Shown here piece by piece: positions 1 through 8,022 of a stretch of DNA of 9,913 bases. The notes under the pieces are model-generated. The model did not search any database, was not told the origin of the DNA, and saw only the letters and a program-made list of their open reading frames with translations. The first letter of the stretch is position 1. Every line of letters begins with the position of its first letter. Source of the stretch: Deltaproteobacteria bacterium (GTDB lineage Bacteria > Desulfobacterota > GWC2-55-46 > JADFVP01); contig JAJRYL010000070.1 of assembly GCA_024275855.1 (NCBI GenBank), positions 1-9,913 of the forward strand. Direction: 5' to 3'. The translations under genes and the position numbers were made by a program.

Positions 1-32
1 GCGCTTTAATACTTGCCGCCTGTTAAAAAGAG

Positions 33-3000
33 TTAAATCTTTTCTCTTGGCGCGTTATCCTCTACGTACTTGTGAGAGAAATTGCTGTAAAGAACAGGCA
101 GAACATAGAGCGTTAAGAGCGTAGAGGAGAAGAGCCCGCCTACTACGACCGTTGCAAGAGGGCGCTGCACCTCAGAGCCTATTCCCGTTGCCAGCAGCAT
201 CGGAACAAGGCCGAGGGCGGCTATAGAGGCTGTCATAAGCACCGGTCTAAGGCGTGATAACGCGCCGTTAAAGATCGCTGTATCCTGCCGCGTGCCTTCG
301 TTTACCAACAGGTTGATGGCGTTTACCATGACCACGCCGTTTAGAACGGCTACGCCAAAGAGGGCGATAAATCCGATGGAACCTGGCACCGACAAGTACT
401 GGCCCGATACGAATAGAGCCGTTATTCCGCCAATCATAGCAAGCGGTACGTTTAGCATGATAAGCGCCGCCTGCCGGACGGAATTGAACGCGAAGAAGAG
501 CAGCAGGAAGATCAGCCCGAGCGAAACCGGCACGACTATCATCAGCCGGGCCTGCGCGCGCTGCTGGTTCTCAAACTGCCCGCCATAGACTACCGAGTAT
601 CCTGACGGCAGTTTTACCTCTTCTTTAATTCGGCGGGAGATCTCTTCGACGAAACTTCCCATGTCGCGCCCCTGCACATTCGATTGTATTACCACGCGCC
701 TCTGTACGTCGTCTCGGCGGATCTGCGGCGGGCCAGACTCAATGGAGACGGACGCTATGTCTCCAAGTCGAAGCCACGCCCCGCCCGGAGCCTGTAGAAT
801 AATATTGGCTATAGCGTCCGGCGAGCTTCTGTATGTCTCGGCAAAGCGCACGTAAATATCGTAACGCTCGTTGCCCTTTATTACCTGTCCGGCCGATTGT
901 CCGCCGATAGTGTCCGAGACAAGCGACATTACCTGCCCGACCGGTATGCCGAAACGGGCGAGCTTGTCACGGTCGGGCCGTATCACCAGTTGCGCCTCAC
1001 CGGCAATCTGCTCCATCTCTACCGATTGGGCGCCTTTTATCTTACGCACCAGCCCTTCAATGGCTTTGCCTTTTTCGGCAAGTACGGTAAGGTCTGGGCC
1101 GAAGAGTTTTATGGCGAGTTGAGCCTTTACGCCCGACAAAAGCTCATCGACGCGCGTTGCAATAGGTTGTGAAAAGGTGAAAAGCAGCCCCGGATGTACG
1201 GCCATTTTCTTTTCCATCAACTTTTGGAGTTCAAGACGGTTGGCCGCCGATACCCACTCGTGTACCGGTTTTAGCCCGACGTAAAGCTCTACGTTGGAGA
1301 CAGGTTCGGGGTCGCCTCCTATCTCCGCGCGCCCGACACGGCTCGATACGTAAAGTACCTCTGGAAATTCCATTAACTTGAGTTCGAGCTTTTGCGCCAC
1401 CTCAAGAGAGGTCTCAAGGCTCGACGACGGAGCGAGCGTTACCCTGACGTTAATCGTACCCTCTTCGAGTTCGGGTACGAACTCCGTTCCAAGCAGCGGT
1501 ACCAGCGCCAGTGAACCGGCAAAGAGCAGTATAGCGAGCCCGACTACTTTTTTACGGTTGCAGAGCGCGAGTTTCAGTGTGCTCTTGTATATTTTGTCTA
1601 TAAGGTTAAGAGCGCGAGTCGATTTATGATCCACCCCTTTTTTAAAGAGGTACGTGGCAAGCGCCGGTATTACCATTAGCGCTACCATTAGGGATGCCAG
1701 CATGGCGAGCACTATACTTATAGCCATCGGTTGAAACAGTTTGCCTTCTACGCCCTGAAGCGTGAAGAGCGGGGTGAAGACCACGATGATAATCAGCACG
1801 GCGAAGAAGACCGGGCGGCCTACTTCGCGCGAAGCCTCTAAGATACGAAGGCTTATACCGCCGGGGTTCGCCTCTTCATCGTGGTGCGATATATGTTTAA
1901 AGATATTCTCCATCATCACTACCGAGCCGTCTACCATCATGCCGATAGCTATAGCGAGCCCGCCAAGCGACATAAGGTTTGCCGATACGCCCCAGTAAGC
2001 CATAGCCATAAGAGCGAGAATTATCGAGATTGGCACGGAGAGCAGAACGAGCGTTGCGGCGCGTATATTCATAAGGAAGAAGATGAGTACGATGACTATA
2101 AGCACAAAGGCCTCGGTAAGAGCCTTTACGACCGTATGTACCGCTTTGTTGACGAGGTCGGCCTGGTCGTAGAAGGCCTCTATTACCACGCCTTCGGGAA
2201 GGGCGTTCTGTATAATCGGCAAACGGGCGTTGATGGCGTCGATAGTAGATTTTGTATTCGCCCCTATGCGTTTCATGATAATGCCGGTTACGATTTCGCC
2301 CAACTGTTTTGGCTTGCCGTTTTCATCGCGTGTGGTTATGGAGACCGCGCCCTGTCGAATCTCAGGCCCGTAAGCTACCTCTGCCACGTCGCGCACGCGC
2401 ACAACGGTGCCGTCTTCGTCCTTTATCGGAATGTTGGCTATATCGCGGATACCGTCCTTGCCGCCCCGTACCCAGCCCACGCCTCGTATTACAAGCTGCT
2501 CTGCCCCGCGGTTGAGATACCACCCGCCGGCGTTATGGTTATTCTCTTCGATAGCCCCGGTAATATCGTGAGCGCTCAGCTTGTAGGAGAGTAGCTTGGC
2601 GGGGTTCAGCCGCACCTGGTACTGCTTTACGTCGCCGCCGAACGAGAGCACCTCTGTAACCCCGTCAATAGGCATCAGCAGTAGTTTAACCACCCAGTCG
2701 TTAAGGCTTCTAAGCGCCATGGTATCGAACTTTTCCGGGTTATCGGTGCGCAGCATATACTGGAACACCTGTCCAAGGCCGGAGCTGTTGGGCCCCATCT
2801 CAGGGGTTCCGATCCCTTCGGGTATCTCTTCGCGCGCGGCCTGAAGCCGCTCAAAGACCAGTTGCCTCGCAAAGTAAATATCCGTACCTTCCTTGAAGAC
2901 GACCGTTACAAGGGAAAAGCCGGTTTTGGAGATAGCGCGCACCTCCTCGACATCGGGCAGTGAGTACATAACCGCCTCTATCGGATAGGTGATAAGCTGC

Positions 3001-3185
3001 TCCACCTCTTCGGAGGCGAGGCCCTTTGCCTCGGTATTTACGCTTACCTGAACATTTGTAACATCGGGAAAAGCGTCGAGGTTGAGCTTCGGAAGAATCA
3101 AAACCGCCCCGATAGCAATAGCGATTAGCATCAGCACGATCATCAACCGGTTTCTAATAGCACCATCTATAATTGCGTTTAACAT
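33..3185 (-). CDS. czcA: CzcA/CusA-type heavy-metal efflux RND pump (inner membrane)
   Basis: Full-length 1050-residue heavy-metal RND permease (the family is usually about 1030-1070). It would use proton influx to drive metal through the tripartite complex with the two genes just upstream. The sequence shows the typical first membrane helix (about 13-31), a periplasmic pore/docking domain, helices 2-6 from about 355, a second large periplasmic domain (about 565-860) and a last helix bundle with the conserved GSIGFIALFGVAVLNGVVM segment. Helix 4 carries AIAIGMMVDGSVVMMEN (411-427), with acidic residues D419 and E426. The CzcA position corresponding to D402 is Ala here, as in CusA. The periplasmic stretch RVDELLSG (678-685) is CzcA-like, whereas CusA has Met near there. 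ATG start, with GAGAG five bases upstream and 12 nt after the adaptor stop: last gene of the cluster. Family is certain; the metal (Zn/Co/Cd/Ni versus Cu/Ag) is not. Confidence 0.95.
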   Translation of the reverse strand: MLNAIIDGAIRNRLMIVLMLIAIAIGAVLILPKLNLDAFPDVTNVQVSVNTEAKGLASEEVEQLITYPIEAVMYSLPDVEEVRAISKTGFSLVTVVFKEGTDIYFARQLVFERLQAAREEIPEGIGTPEMGPNSSGLGQVFQYMLRTDNPEKFDTMALRSLNDWVVKLLLMPIDGVTEVLSFGGDVKQYQVRLNPAKLLSYKLSAHDITGAIEENNHNAGGWYLNRGAEQLVIRGVGWVRGGKDGIRDIANIPIKDEDGTVVRVRDVAEVAYGPEIRQGAVSITTRDENGKPKQLGEIVTGIIMKRIGANTKSTIDAINARLPIIQNALPEGVVIEAFYDQADLVNKAVHTVVKALTEAFVLIVIVLIFFLMNIRAATLVLLSVPISIILALMAMAYWGVSANLMSLGGLAIAIGMMVDGSVVMMENIFKHISHHDEEANPGGISLRILEASREVGRPVFFAVLIIIVVFTPLFTLQGVEGKLFQPMAISIVLAMLASLMVALMVIPALATYLFKKGVDHKSTRALNLIDKIYKSTLKLALCNRKKVVGLAILLFAGSLALVPLLGTEFVPELEEGTINVRVTLAPSSSLETSLEVAQKLELKLMEFPEVLYVSSRVGRAEIGGDPEPVSNVELYVGLKPVHEWVSAANRLELQKLMEKKMAVHPGLLFTFSQPIATRVDELLSGVKAQLAIKLFGPDLTVLAEKGKAIEGLVRKIKGAQSVEMEQIAGEAQLVIRPDRDKLARFGIPVGQVMSLVSDTIGGQSAGQVIKGNERYDIYVRFAETYRSSPDAIANIILQAPGGAWLRLGDIASVSIESGPPQIRRDDVQRRVVIQSNVQGRDMGSFVEEISRRIKEEVKLPSGYSVVYGGQFENQQRAQARLMIVVPVSLGLIFLLLFFAFNSVRQAALIMLNVPLAMIGGITALFVSGQYLSVPGSIGFIALFGVAVLNGVVMVNAINLLVNEGTRQDTAIFNGALSRLRPVLMTASIAALGLVPMLLATGIGSEVQRPLATVVVGGLFSSTLLTLYVLPVLYSNFSHKYVEDNAPREKI

Positions 3186-3197
3186 AATTTCTCTCTA

Positions 3198-4319
3198 TTA
3201 ATGATTGTGTACGGCAAAGCCCGACTTTGCGAGTTCCGAGCGTACGAAAAATGCCCCTGAGGTTACGATACGACTGCCTTCGGGCAGACCTTTAATGACG
3301 GTATAGTCCTGTATGGTTCCGACCACCTCTACCTCTTGCGGTTTGAACGACCCGGCCTTTTTCTGTTCGACAAAGAGTATCCAGTCTCCGTCCGGGCTGC
3401 GCAGTACCGATTTTGTGGGCACGGCGAGGTACTTTTTACCTTTACCGGTCTCGATTTTGGTATCGACGAACATGCCCGGATGCAGCCTGCCGTCTTTGTT
3501 ATTCACCTCTATACGAATTCCGATAGTACGGGTCTCTTCGTCAAGGAGGTGATGTCTCCGGGTTACTCTGCCTTTAATCCAGCCATTGCCAGGCACTTTT
3601 ACGCGGGCGTTTGCGTTGGCCTTAACCGCTTCGGAGAGTTTCGGCGATAGACGGCTTTCCACCCACAGCGACGATTCGTCGGTTATATTAAAGAGCACAC
3701 GGCCCGGTTCTATCAGCTCCCCTTCGATAAAATCATCGCTGACGACTACACCCTTTTGCAGCGCTACCAACTGAAAGACCCCCGGCGTACCGGAAGAGCC
3801 TTTTAAGAGTAGTTCTTTTACCTGCCGCTCTGTCATGCCGTAAGCTATTACCCGTGCGCGGGCCTGTTTATCGGCTATCTTTACCTCGTTGTACCGTTTG
3901 GCGGAGACGGCCCTTTTACCGAGCTTTCTTATCCGTTGCCACTCCTGATTAGCGACTAACAGCTTACCGGCGGCTTCTGCCATAGCTACGCTCGAAAGGC
4001 TTAAGAGCGGAGTGCCTTTTTTGACCTTGTCGCCGAGCCTGACATGGCGCGCCAGAACCTGAGCGGTGATGCGCGGAGTGATTTTACTGCTTAAATAGGA
4101 GTTTAGCCTAACCTCTCCCGGGGCGTTCAGTTCGGTCGCAAGGTACTTTTTTACCAGCGGCTCCACTACTATTCCGGCCTCTTTTATCGCTTCGGGAGTA
4201 AGAGTTACAGAGCCGTCGCCCTCGTTCCCGCCTTTATGTTCAGCTACACGCTCCCCGGCAAATGAGGGCGGCACTATTATGACGGCAAGTAAAAATACAA
4301 AAAATAAAAGTTTTTTCAT
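3198..4319 (-). CDS. czcB: CzcB-type periplasmic adaptor (membrane fusion protein) of the RND pump
   Basis: A 373-residue periplasmic adaptor linking the RND pump to the outer-membrane channel. From the chosen start, MKKLLFFVFLLAVIIVPPSFA is a clear signal peptide, with likely cleavage after SFA. Then come a beta-barrel/lipoyl-type region (APGEVRLNSYLSSKITPRI, and LARHVRLGDKVKKGTPLLSL), a short helical hairpin rich in Ala/Lys/Arg, a second lipoyl half (GELIEPGRVLFNI), a beta-barrel (LHPGMFVDTKIE) and a membrane-proximal domain (AVPTKSVLRSPDG, EGSRIVTSGAFFVRSELAKSGF). The protein ends in HNH. An in-frame ATG 51 bases further up would overlap czcC and put 17 polar residues before the signal peptide. 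The ATG at 4319 is preferred because GGGAG lies 7 nt upstream, inside the end of czcC. Its start is 2 nt after the czcC stop, suggesting translational coupling. No long His-rich N-terminal region of the kind seen in some CzcB proteins. Confidence 0.93.
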   Translation of the reverse strand: MKKLLFFVFLLAVIIVPPSFAGERVAEHKGGNEGDGSVTLTPEAIKEAGIVVEPLVKKYLATELNAPGEVRLNSYLSSKITPRITAQVLARHVRLGDKVKKGTPLLSLSSVAMAEAAGKLLVANQEWQRIRKLGKRAVSAKRYNEVKIADKQARARVIAYGMTERQVKELLLKGSSGTPGVFQLVALQKGVVVSDDFIEGELIEPGRVLFNITDESSLWVESRLSPKLSEAVKANANARVKVPGNGWIKGRVTRRHHLLDEETRTIGIRIEVNNKDGRLHPGMFVDTKIETGKGKKYLAVPTKSVLRSPDGDWILFVEQKKAGSFKPQEVEVVGTIQDYTVIKGLPEGSRIVTSGAFFVRSELAKSGFAVHNH

Positions 4320-4321
4320 CT

Positions 4322-5656
4322 CTATTCTCCCTGTAACCATTGTTCTACACTCCCGGATACCTTGATCCATTCAAACCATGCATTCCACGTTTTGCTATAC
4401 AGCTCTTCAGCGGCGATTCTGGTATTTAGCGTCTGTTGTATCTGCACAAGGTACTCGGTGGCGCTTAACTCTCCTACCTTGAACTTCTTGTCGAGCGTAT
4501 CAACCTGATCTTCAAGCGCCCTGGAGCCTCTACTATTCCATGCGCTCCACGCGCGGCTGGTCAATTCGTACTTTCTCCTGCTGCTGTTTAAACGCGATTT
4601 TGCTATGTAATACGCGCTTTGAAGAGATTGAGCCTCTGAGGCGCTCCGGTATTTGGCTACGTCTACCTCCGCTTTGTAAGAGTTAAAGACGTTAAACGGA
4701 ATTGAGACCGAAACCCCGATAAGCCTCGCGCCGGTATCTTTGCCGCCGGTAAGGGTTAGGGTAGGGTCTGCAAACCTATCTCTTTGCGCCCGGGTAATCG
4801 AGGCCCTTAACGCGCTGTTTCTGCTTTGCCGCATACGGATAGCCGGCAGGCGTGCAACCAGCTCGTCTGCGCTCCTGCCGTTTTTGGAGAGTTTAGGCAA
4901 CCTGCCCGGCAGCGCGGGCAGAGCCATCATTTTATTGGCGGAAAACCCGATTGCGGAATCGAGCGCGAGCCTCTTCTCTCCAAGGGTCGATTCGGCGTCG
5001 GCATGCTGTATCAGCGCCTCTGAAAACGCCAGTTGAGCCATGTTGTATTCGCTCTGGTCGATGTCCCCCGCTTTAAACCTGCGGGCTTCCAATGCGGCAA
5101 ACCGTTCCATCAGCCGGGTACGCTCGGCAGAGAGGATTAAAACCTCTTTGGAGGCCCGGTACTCAGCCAGGGCGGTCAGCAGGTCTACGGCTACGTTCTG
5201 GCGGGTTTCGTCATGCTCGGCTATTGCGCCCTGTAGTTCAAAGCGCGCCACCCTGCCCGCGGCCCGCGCCTTGCCGTTCCAGTCTATCGTCTGACTTATG
5301 CCGACCAGCTTGGTCTTATCGGCCCCTTCGTTATCTTCAACCGTGAACTCGACTTCCGGGTTATACAACCACTTTGAGTCGGCTCTGGCCTGGTTGCGGG
5401 CGGCTTGCAGTTTCGCGTTCGCCTCTAACATCAACGGGCTTTCGAGCCATATTCGCTTAATAAAAGCCGCTATCTGCCCGGTACTCCGGGTGGCGCGCGG
5501 CACCGCGGTTTTAACCTTGCCGTCAGCCCGGCCGGTATCGCTTGCCAAAGTCGGCAAAGGTAGAAGCAACGTTGCGAGCAGCATTGCCGTGATCATTTTA
5601 AGTGACAGGCCGGGTGATTGGCCGAACCTCAGGTACTCTATTTTTCTATTTCTCAT
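4322..5656 (-). CDS. czcC: CzcC-type outer-membrane factor (TolC family)
   Basis: A 444-residue TolC/OEP-family protein expected to form the trimeric outer-membrane channel of the efflux complex. It has a basic N-terminus, a hydrophobic core ending in PLPTLA-SD (probable signal cleavage) and then two related long helical halves. The first includes SPLMLEANAKLQAARNQARA and WLYNPEVEFTVEDNEG; the second includes ADPTLTLTGGKDTGARLIGV and SIPFNVFNSYKAEVDVAK, and ends with KVGELSATEYLVQIQQTLNTR. The paired NPEVEF / DPTLTL strands are typical of CzcC proteins. Start chosen at 5656 (ATG), with GGGAG five bases upstream, the same spacing as czcA. A longer in-frame ATG at 5731, with a weaker AAGGA upstream, would add 25 polar residues before the signal peptide. 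This choice leaves 104 nt after the ATPase stop. Nothing in the sequence specifies the metal, as expected for this component. Confidence 0.92.
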   Translation of the reverse strand: MRNRKIEYLRFGQSPGLSLKMITAMLLATLLLPLPTLASDTGRADGKVKTAVPRATRSTGQIAAFIKRIWLESPLMLEANAKLQAARNQARADSKWLYNPEVEFTVEDNEGADKTKLVGISQTIDWNGKARAAGRVARFELQGAIAEHDETRQNVAVDLLTALAEYRASKEVLILSAERTRLMERFAALEARRFKAGDIDQSEYNMAQLAFSEALIQHADAESTLGEKRLALDSAIGFSANKMMALPALPGRLPKLSKNGRSADELVARLPAIRMRQSRNSALRASITRAQRDRFADPTLTLTGGKDTGARLIGVSVSIPFNVFNSYKAEVDVAKYRSASEAQSLQSAYYIAKSRLNSSRRKYELTSRAWSAWNSRGSRALEDQVDTLDKKFKVGELSATEYLVQIQQTLNTRIAAEELYSKTWNAWFEWIKVSGSVEQWLQGE

Positions 5657-5760
5657 AATTTCTCCCAAATACTCCTTTGCGGTAATATTGCGTCTCTTTT
5701 TACACATAACGGTTCCTGTTTGCTGCGGCATCTTCTATATCCTTCTATTGATAACGTCTT

Positions 5761-7860
5761 TTAACCTCTTAACAGGCGCAGCGCGTTGAATATAACGAGT
5801 AGCCCGCCTATTTCGTTTATCAACAACCCCTGTACCAGACCGATCCTGCCCATAAGCGCAACAGGTATAAGCAGGGCGATAATGGAGAGTGAAATGGTGA
5901 TGTTCTGTCTCATATTGTTGACCGTGCGCCTGCTCAATCCGATTACGTAAGGGATCTTTGAGAGGTCGTCCGACATAAGCACAATGTCTCCGGTCTCGAC
6001 CGCTACATCGGTACCCGCCCCGCCCATCGCTATGCCGAGGTCTGAAGTAACCATTGCCGGCGCGTCGTTTACTCCGTCGCAGACCATGGCAACCGTATCG
6101 TAACGGCCCTTTAGGGTTTTTATGGCCGCGACCTTCTCCTCGGGTAAAAGCCGGGCCTTGTATTCGGTAATCCCCGACTTTTTCGCTATAACCTTCGCGA
6201 CTGTCTCGTTATCGCCTGTCAGCATGACAAGGCCCTTAACGCCAAGGGTCTTAAGGCTGTTTAACGCCTCTTCGGCCTCCGGCCTTATCTCATCCCTTAC
6301 CGCGATAGCGCCTATCAGTTCGTCTTCGCGGCTTAAAAGAATCAGGCTCTTGCCCTCGCTTTCGAGTTCCGTTATTTTTTCTTTTTCTTCCGGTGAATAC
6401 GACCCTGTTTTGTCAAGGAGCTTTGTGCTGCCTATAGAGTACGGTACCCCGTCTATTGTGGCCGTTGCGCCGAGTCCGGCGATTGCCTTAAAGTCTTTTA
6501 TCTCTTTTATGCTTATGCCCTTCTCTTCTCCCTTTCGCAGTACGGCATCGGCTAAAATATGTTCCGAGCGGGTCTCGATAGAGGCCGCGATACTCAAAAC
6601 CGAAACCGTGCTCCAATTGCCAAAAGAGACGATATCCGTTACAACCGGTTTGCCGAGCGTTAAAGAGCCTGTCTTGTCGAAGGCTATTGCCGTTACCCGG
6701 CTTGCGCTCTCAATAAAGGCTCCGCCTTTAATTAAAACGCCGTGCCTCGCGGCATTGGCTATAGCGGCAACGACAGAAACGGGAATAGAGAGGGCTATGC
6801 CGCACGAGCAGGAGACCACAAGAAGCACAAGCCCCCTGTAAAACCACTCATTCCAATTGCCTGAAAAGAGAGGCGGAACAATCATTACGAAAATCGAGAC
6901 AAGAAACATCAAGGGGGTGTAGATTCTTCCGAACTTCTCTCCGAACCGCTGGTAGCCGGACTTTTTAGTCTCGGCCACTTCGACATAATGGATAATCTTT
7001 CCGAGTGTCGTGTCGTTAAAAGGTTTTGTGACCCTCACTTCAAGAGAGCCCATCTGGTTGATGCTGCCGGCAAAGACCTCCTGCCCCGCGCTTTTGGATA
7101 CCGGGATAGACTCTCCAGTTATAGGGGACTGGTCTATGGATGAGCTGCCCGATAAGATAATCCCGTCAAGAGGCAGCCTCTCTCCCGGTTTTACGATAAT
7201 AGAGTCTCCGGCCAATACGTCCTCAAGCGCTACTGTGACTTCAAGTCCGTCTCTTTTCACATGCGCCTCTTTGGGTGCAAGCCCCATAAGCGCCTTTACG
7301 GCACCCCTTACTCTGTTGGTGGCGAAAGCCTCTAAAATATCGCCAAGGGAGTATATGAGGACCAATAGAGCGGCCTCCTCCCATAACCCGAGGCTGATCG
7401 CCCCGGCAGCGCCCGCTACCATAAGGGTTCTGATATTAGGCGCTCGGTTTATAAGCGCCACTATACCCATCTTCGCGGGGTAGTAGCCGCCGGAGAAGAC
7501 CGCCGCCGCGTAGATAACCCGTACTCTTTCATGAGAAATGCCGAGCGCATGCTCCGCGATAAGACTTAAAAGGATAAACATGCCGCCGATAGAGAGCAGA
7601 AGTATTATCGGCTCCTGCCACCAGCTTTTTGTGTCAGGCTTCTTTTCCTCCTTTTTGGCGCTCGCAACAAGTCCCGTCTTCGCGATTGCCCGCACAATAC
7701 TTTCCGGTTGCACGGACGGGGTGTGCCTAACCAACAGGCTTCCGGAGATTATATTTATCTCGTACCCTTCTATTCCCTTCATGCCGTCGAGTTTGGCTCT
7801 TATAAGGCGCGCTTCGTCCTCGCAGTCCATGCCTTTTATATACAGGGTAGTTTCTTTCAC
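5761..7860 (-). CDS. P1B-type heavy-metal translocating ATPase with atypical motifs (Zn/Cd/Pb-like)
   Basis: A 699-residue P1B ATPase that would export a soft metal ion from the cytoplasm. Domains in order: N-terminal HMA fold (1-70) with GMDCEDE (10-16), a CxxE variant rather than CxxC; membrane helices from about 83 to 190; actuator domain with SPITGES (245-251); helices 5-6 with the metal motif CSC (351-353); phosphorylation site DKTGSLT (395-401); nucleotide domain with SEHILA (432-437); TGDN (548-551) and CDGVNDAP (594-601); last helices ending NEIGGLLVIFNALRLL (682-697). Consensus would be CPC, DKTGT, SEHP, GDG and, in ZntA, DTG in the last helix. The catalytic Asp395 and TGES loop are intact, so the enzyme looks functional. 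Copper-type markers of the last helices (MxxSS) are absent, favouring a Zn/Cd/Pb/Co substrate. GTG start with AAAGGA five bases upstream. Second gene of the efflux cluster. Confidence 0.93.
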   Translation of the reverse strand: MKETTLYIKGMDCEDEARLIRAKLDGMKGIEGYEINIISGSLLVRHTPSVQPESIVRAIAKTGLVASAKKEEKKPDTKSWWQEPIILLLSIGGMFILLSLIAEHALGISHERVRVIYAAAVFSGGYYPAKMGIVALINRAPNIRTLMVAGAAGAISLGLWEEAALLVLIYSLGDILEAFATNRVRGAVKALMGLAPKEAHVKRDGLEVTVALEDVLAGDSIIVKPGERLPLDGIILSGSSSIDQSPITGESIPVSKSAGQEVFAGSINQMGSLEVRVTKPFNDTTLGKIIHYVEVAETKKSGYQRFGEKFGRIYTPLMFLVSIFVMIVPPLFSGNWNEWFYRGLVLLVVSCSCGIALSIPVSVVAAIANAARHGVLIKGGAFIESASRVTAIAFDKTGSLTLGKPVVTDIVSFGNWSTVSVLSIAASIETRSEHILADAVLRKGEEKGISIKEIKDFKAIAGLGATATIDGVPYSIGSTKLLDKTGSYSPEEKEKITELESEGKSLILLSREDELIGAIAVRDEIRPEAEEALNSLKTLGVKGLVMLTGDNETVAKVIAKKSGITEYKARLLPEEKVAAIKTLKGRYDTVAMVCDGVNDAPAMVTSDLGIAMGGAGTDVAVETGDIVLMSDDLSKIPYVIGLSRRTVNNMRQNITISLSIIALLIPVALMGRIGLVQGLLINEIGGLLVIFNALRLLRG

Positions 7861-7927
7861 AATAATCCTTTCAAAACCTCAAAAAGAGACAAATGCGCCA
7901 AGTCTGAACGGCTGTATGGTGCAGGAG

Positions 7928-7946
7928 CGCAAAATATAGATTTGCG
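7928..7946. repeat. Short hairpin upstream of ATPase gene
   Basis: CGCAAA (7928-7933) and TTTGCG (7941-7946) form a 6-base stem with a 7-base A/T-rich loop, in the untranslated stretch between the small gene and the ATPase and immediately beside the larger palindrome. It may be part of a structured intercistronic RNA; no function can be assigned. Confidence 0.3.
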
Positions 7947-7950
7947 ACTG

Positions 7951-7982
7951 CTCTATAGCGGGTAAGACCCGTCTCTACAGAG
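7951..7982. repeat. Imperfect palindrome / hairpin between small gene and ATPase
   Basis: CTCTATAG (7951-7958) plus CGGGT (7959-7963), loop AAG, then ACCCG (7967-7971), an unpaired TCT, and CTACAGAG (7975-7982). This makes a 13-pair stem with one mismatch or G-U pair and a 3-base bulge. In the cluster mRNA it lies between the first two genes and is not followed by a U-run, so it looks like a REP-like or RNA-stabilising element rather than a terminator. Its core is shared with the palindrome at 8588-8610. Confidence 0.5.
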
Positions 7983-8022
7983 GTTGTTCTGTGTTACTGT
8001 TTTTTTTTGAGAAAAGCTGGGT

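Noticed and set aside
1881..2594. 237-codon plus-strand open frame inside czcA
   Set aside because: Antisense shadow of a clearly real RND gene; composition is not protein-like (rich in Tyr/His/Arg) and it has no recognisable domain.
4320..4370. Longer czcB start at 4370 overlapping czcC
   Set aside because: It would put 17 polar residues before a classic signal peptide, while the ATG at 4319 has a well-placed GGGAG.
6122..6841. 239-codon plus-strand open frame inside the ATPase gene
   Set aside because: Ser/Ala/Pro-rich antisense of a conserved ATPase; no domain and no supporting context.
7977..8008. Plus-strand hairpin (ACAGA-N6-TCTGT) followed by nine T
   Set aside because: Stem of only 5 pairs with a 7-base gap before the T-run, and no plus-strand gene upstream to terminate; the T-run is an A-run in the cluster transcript.
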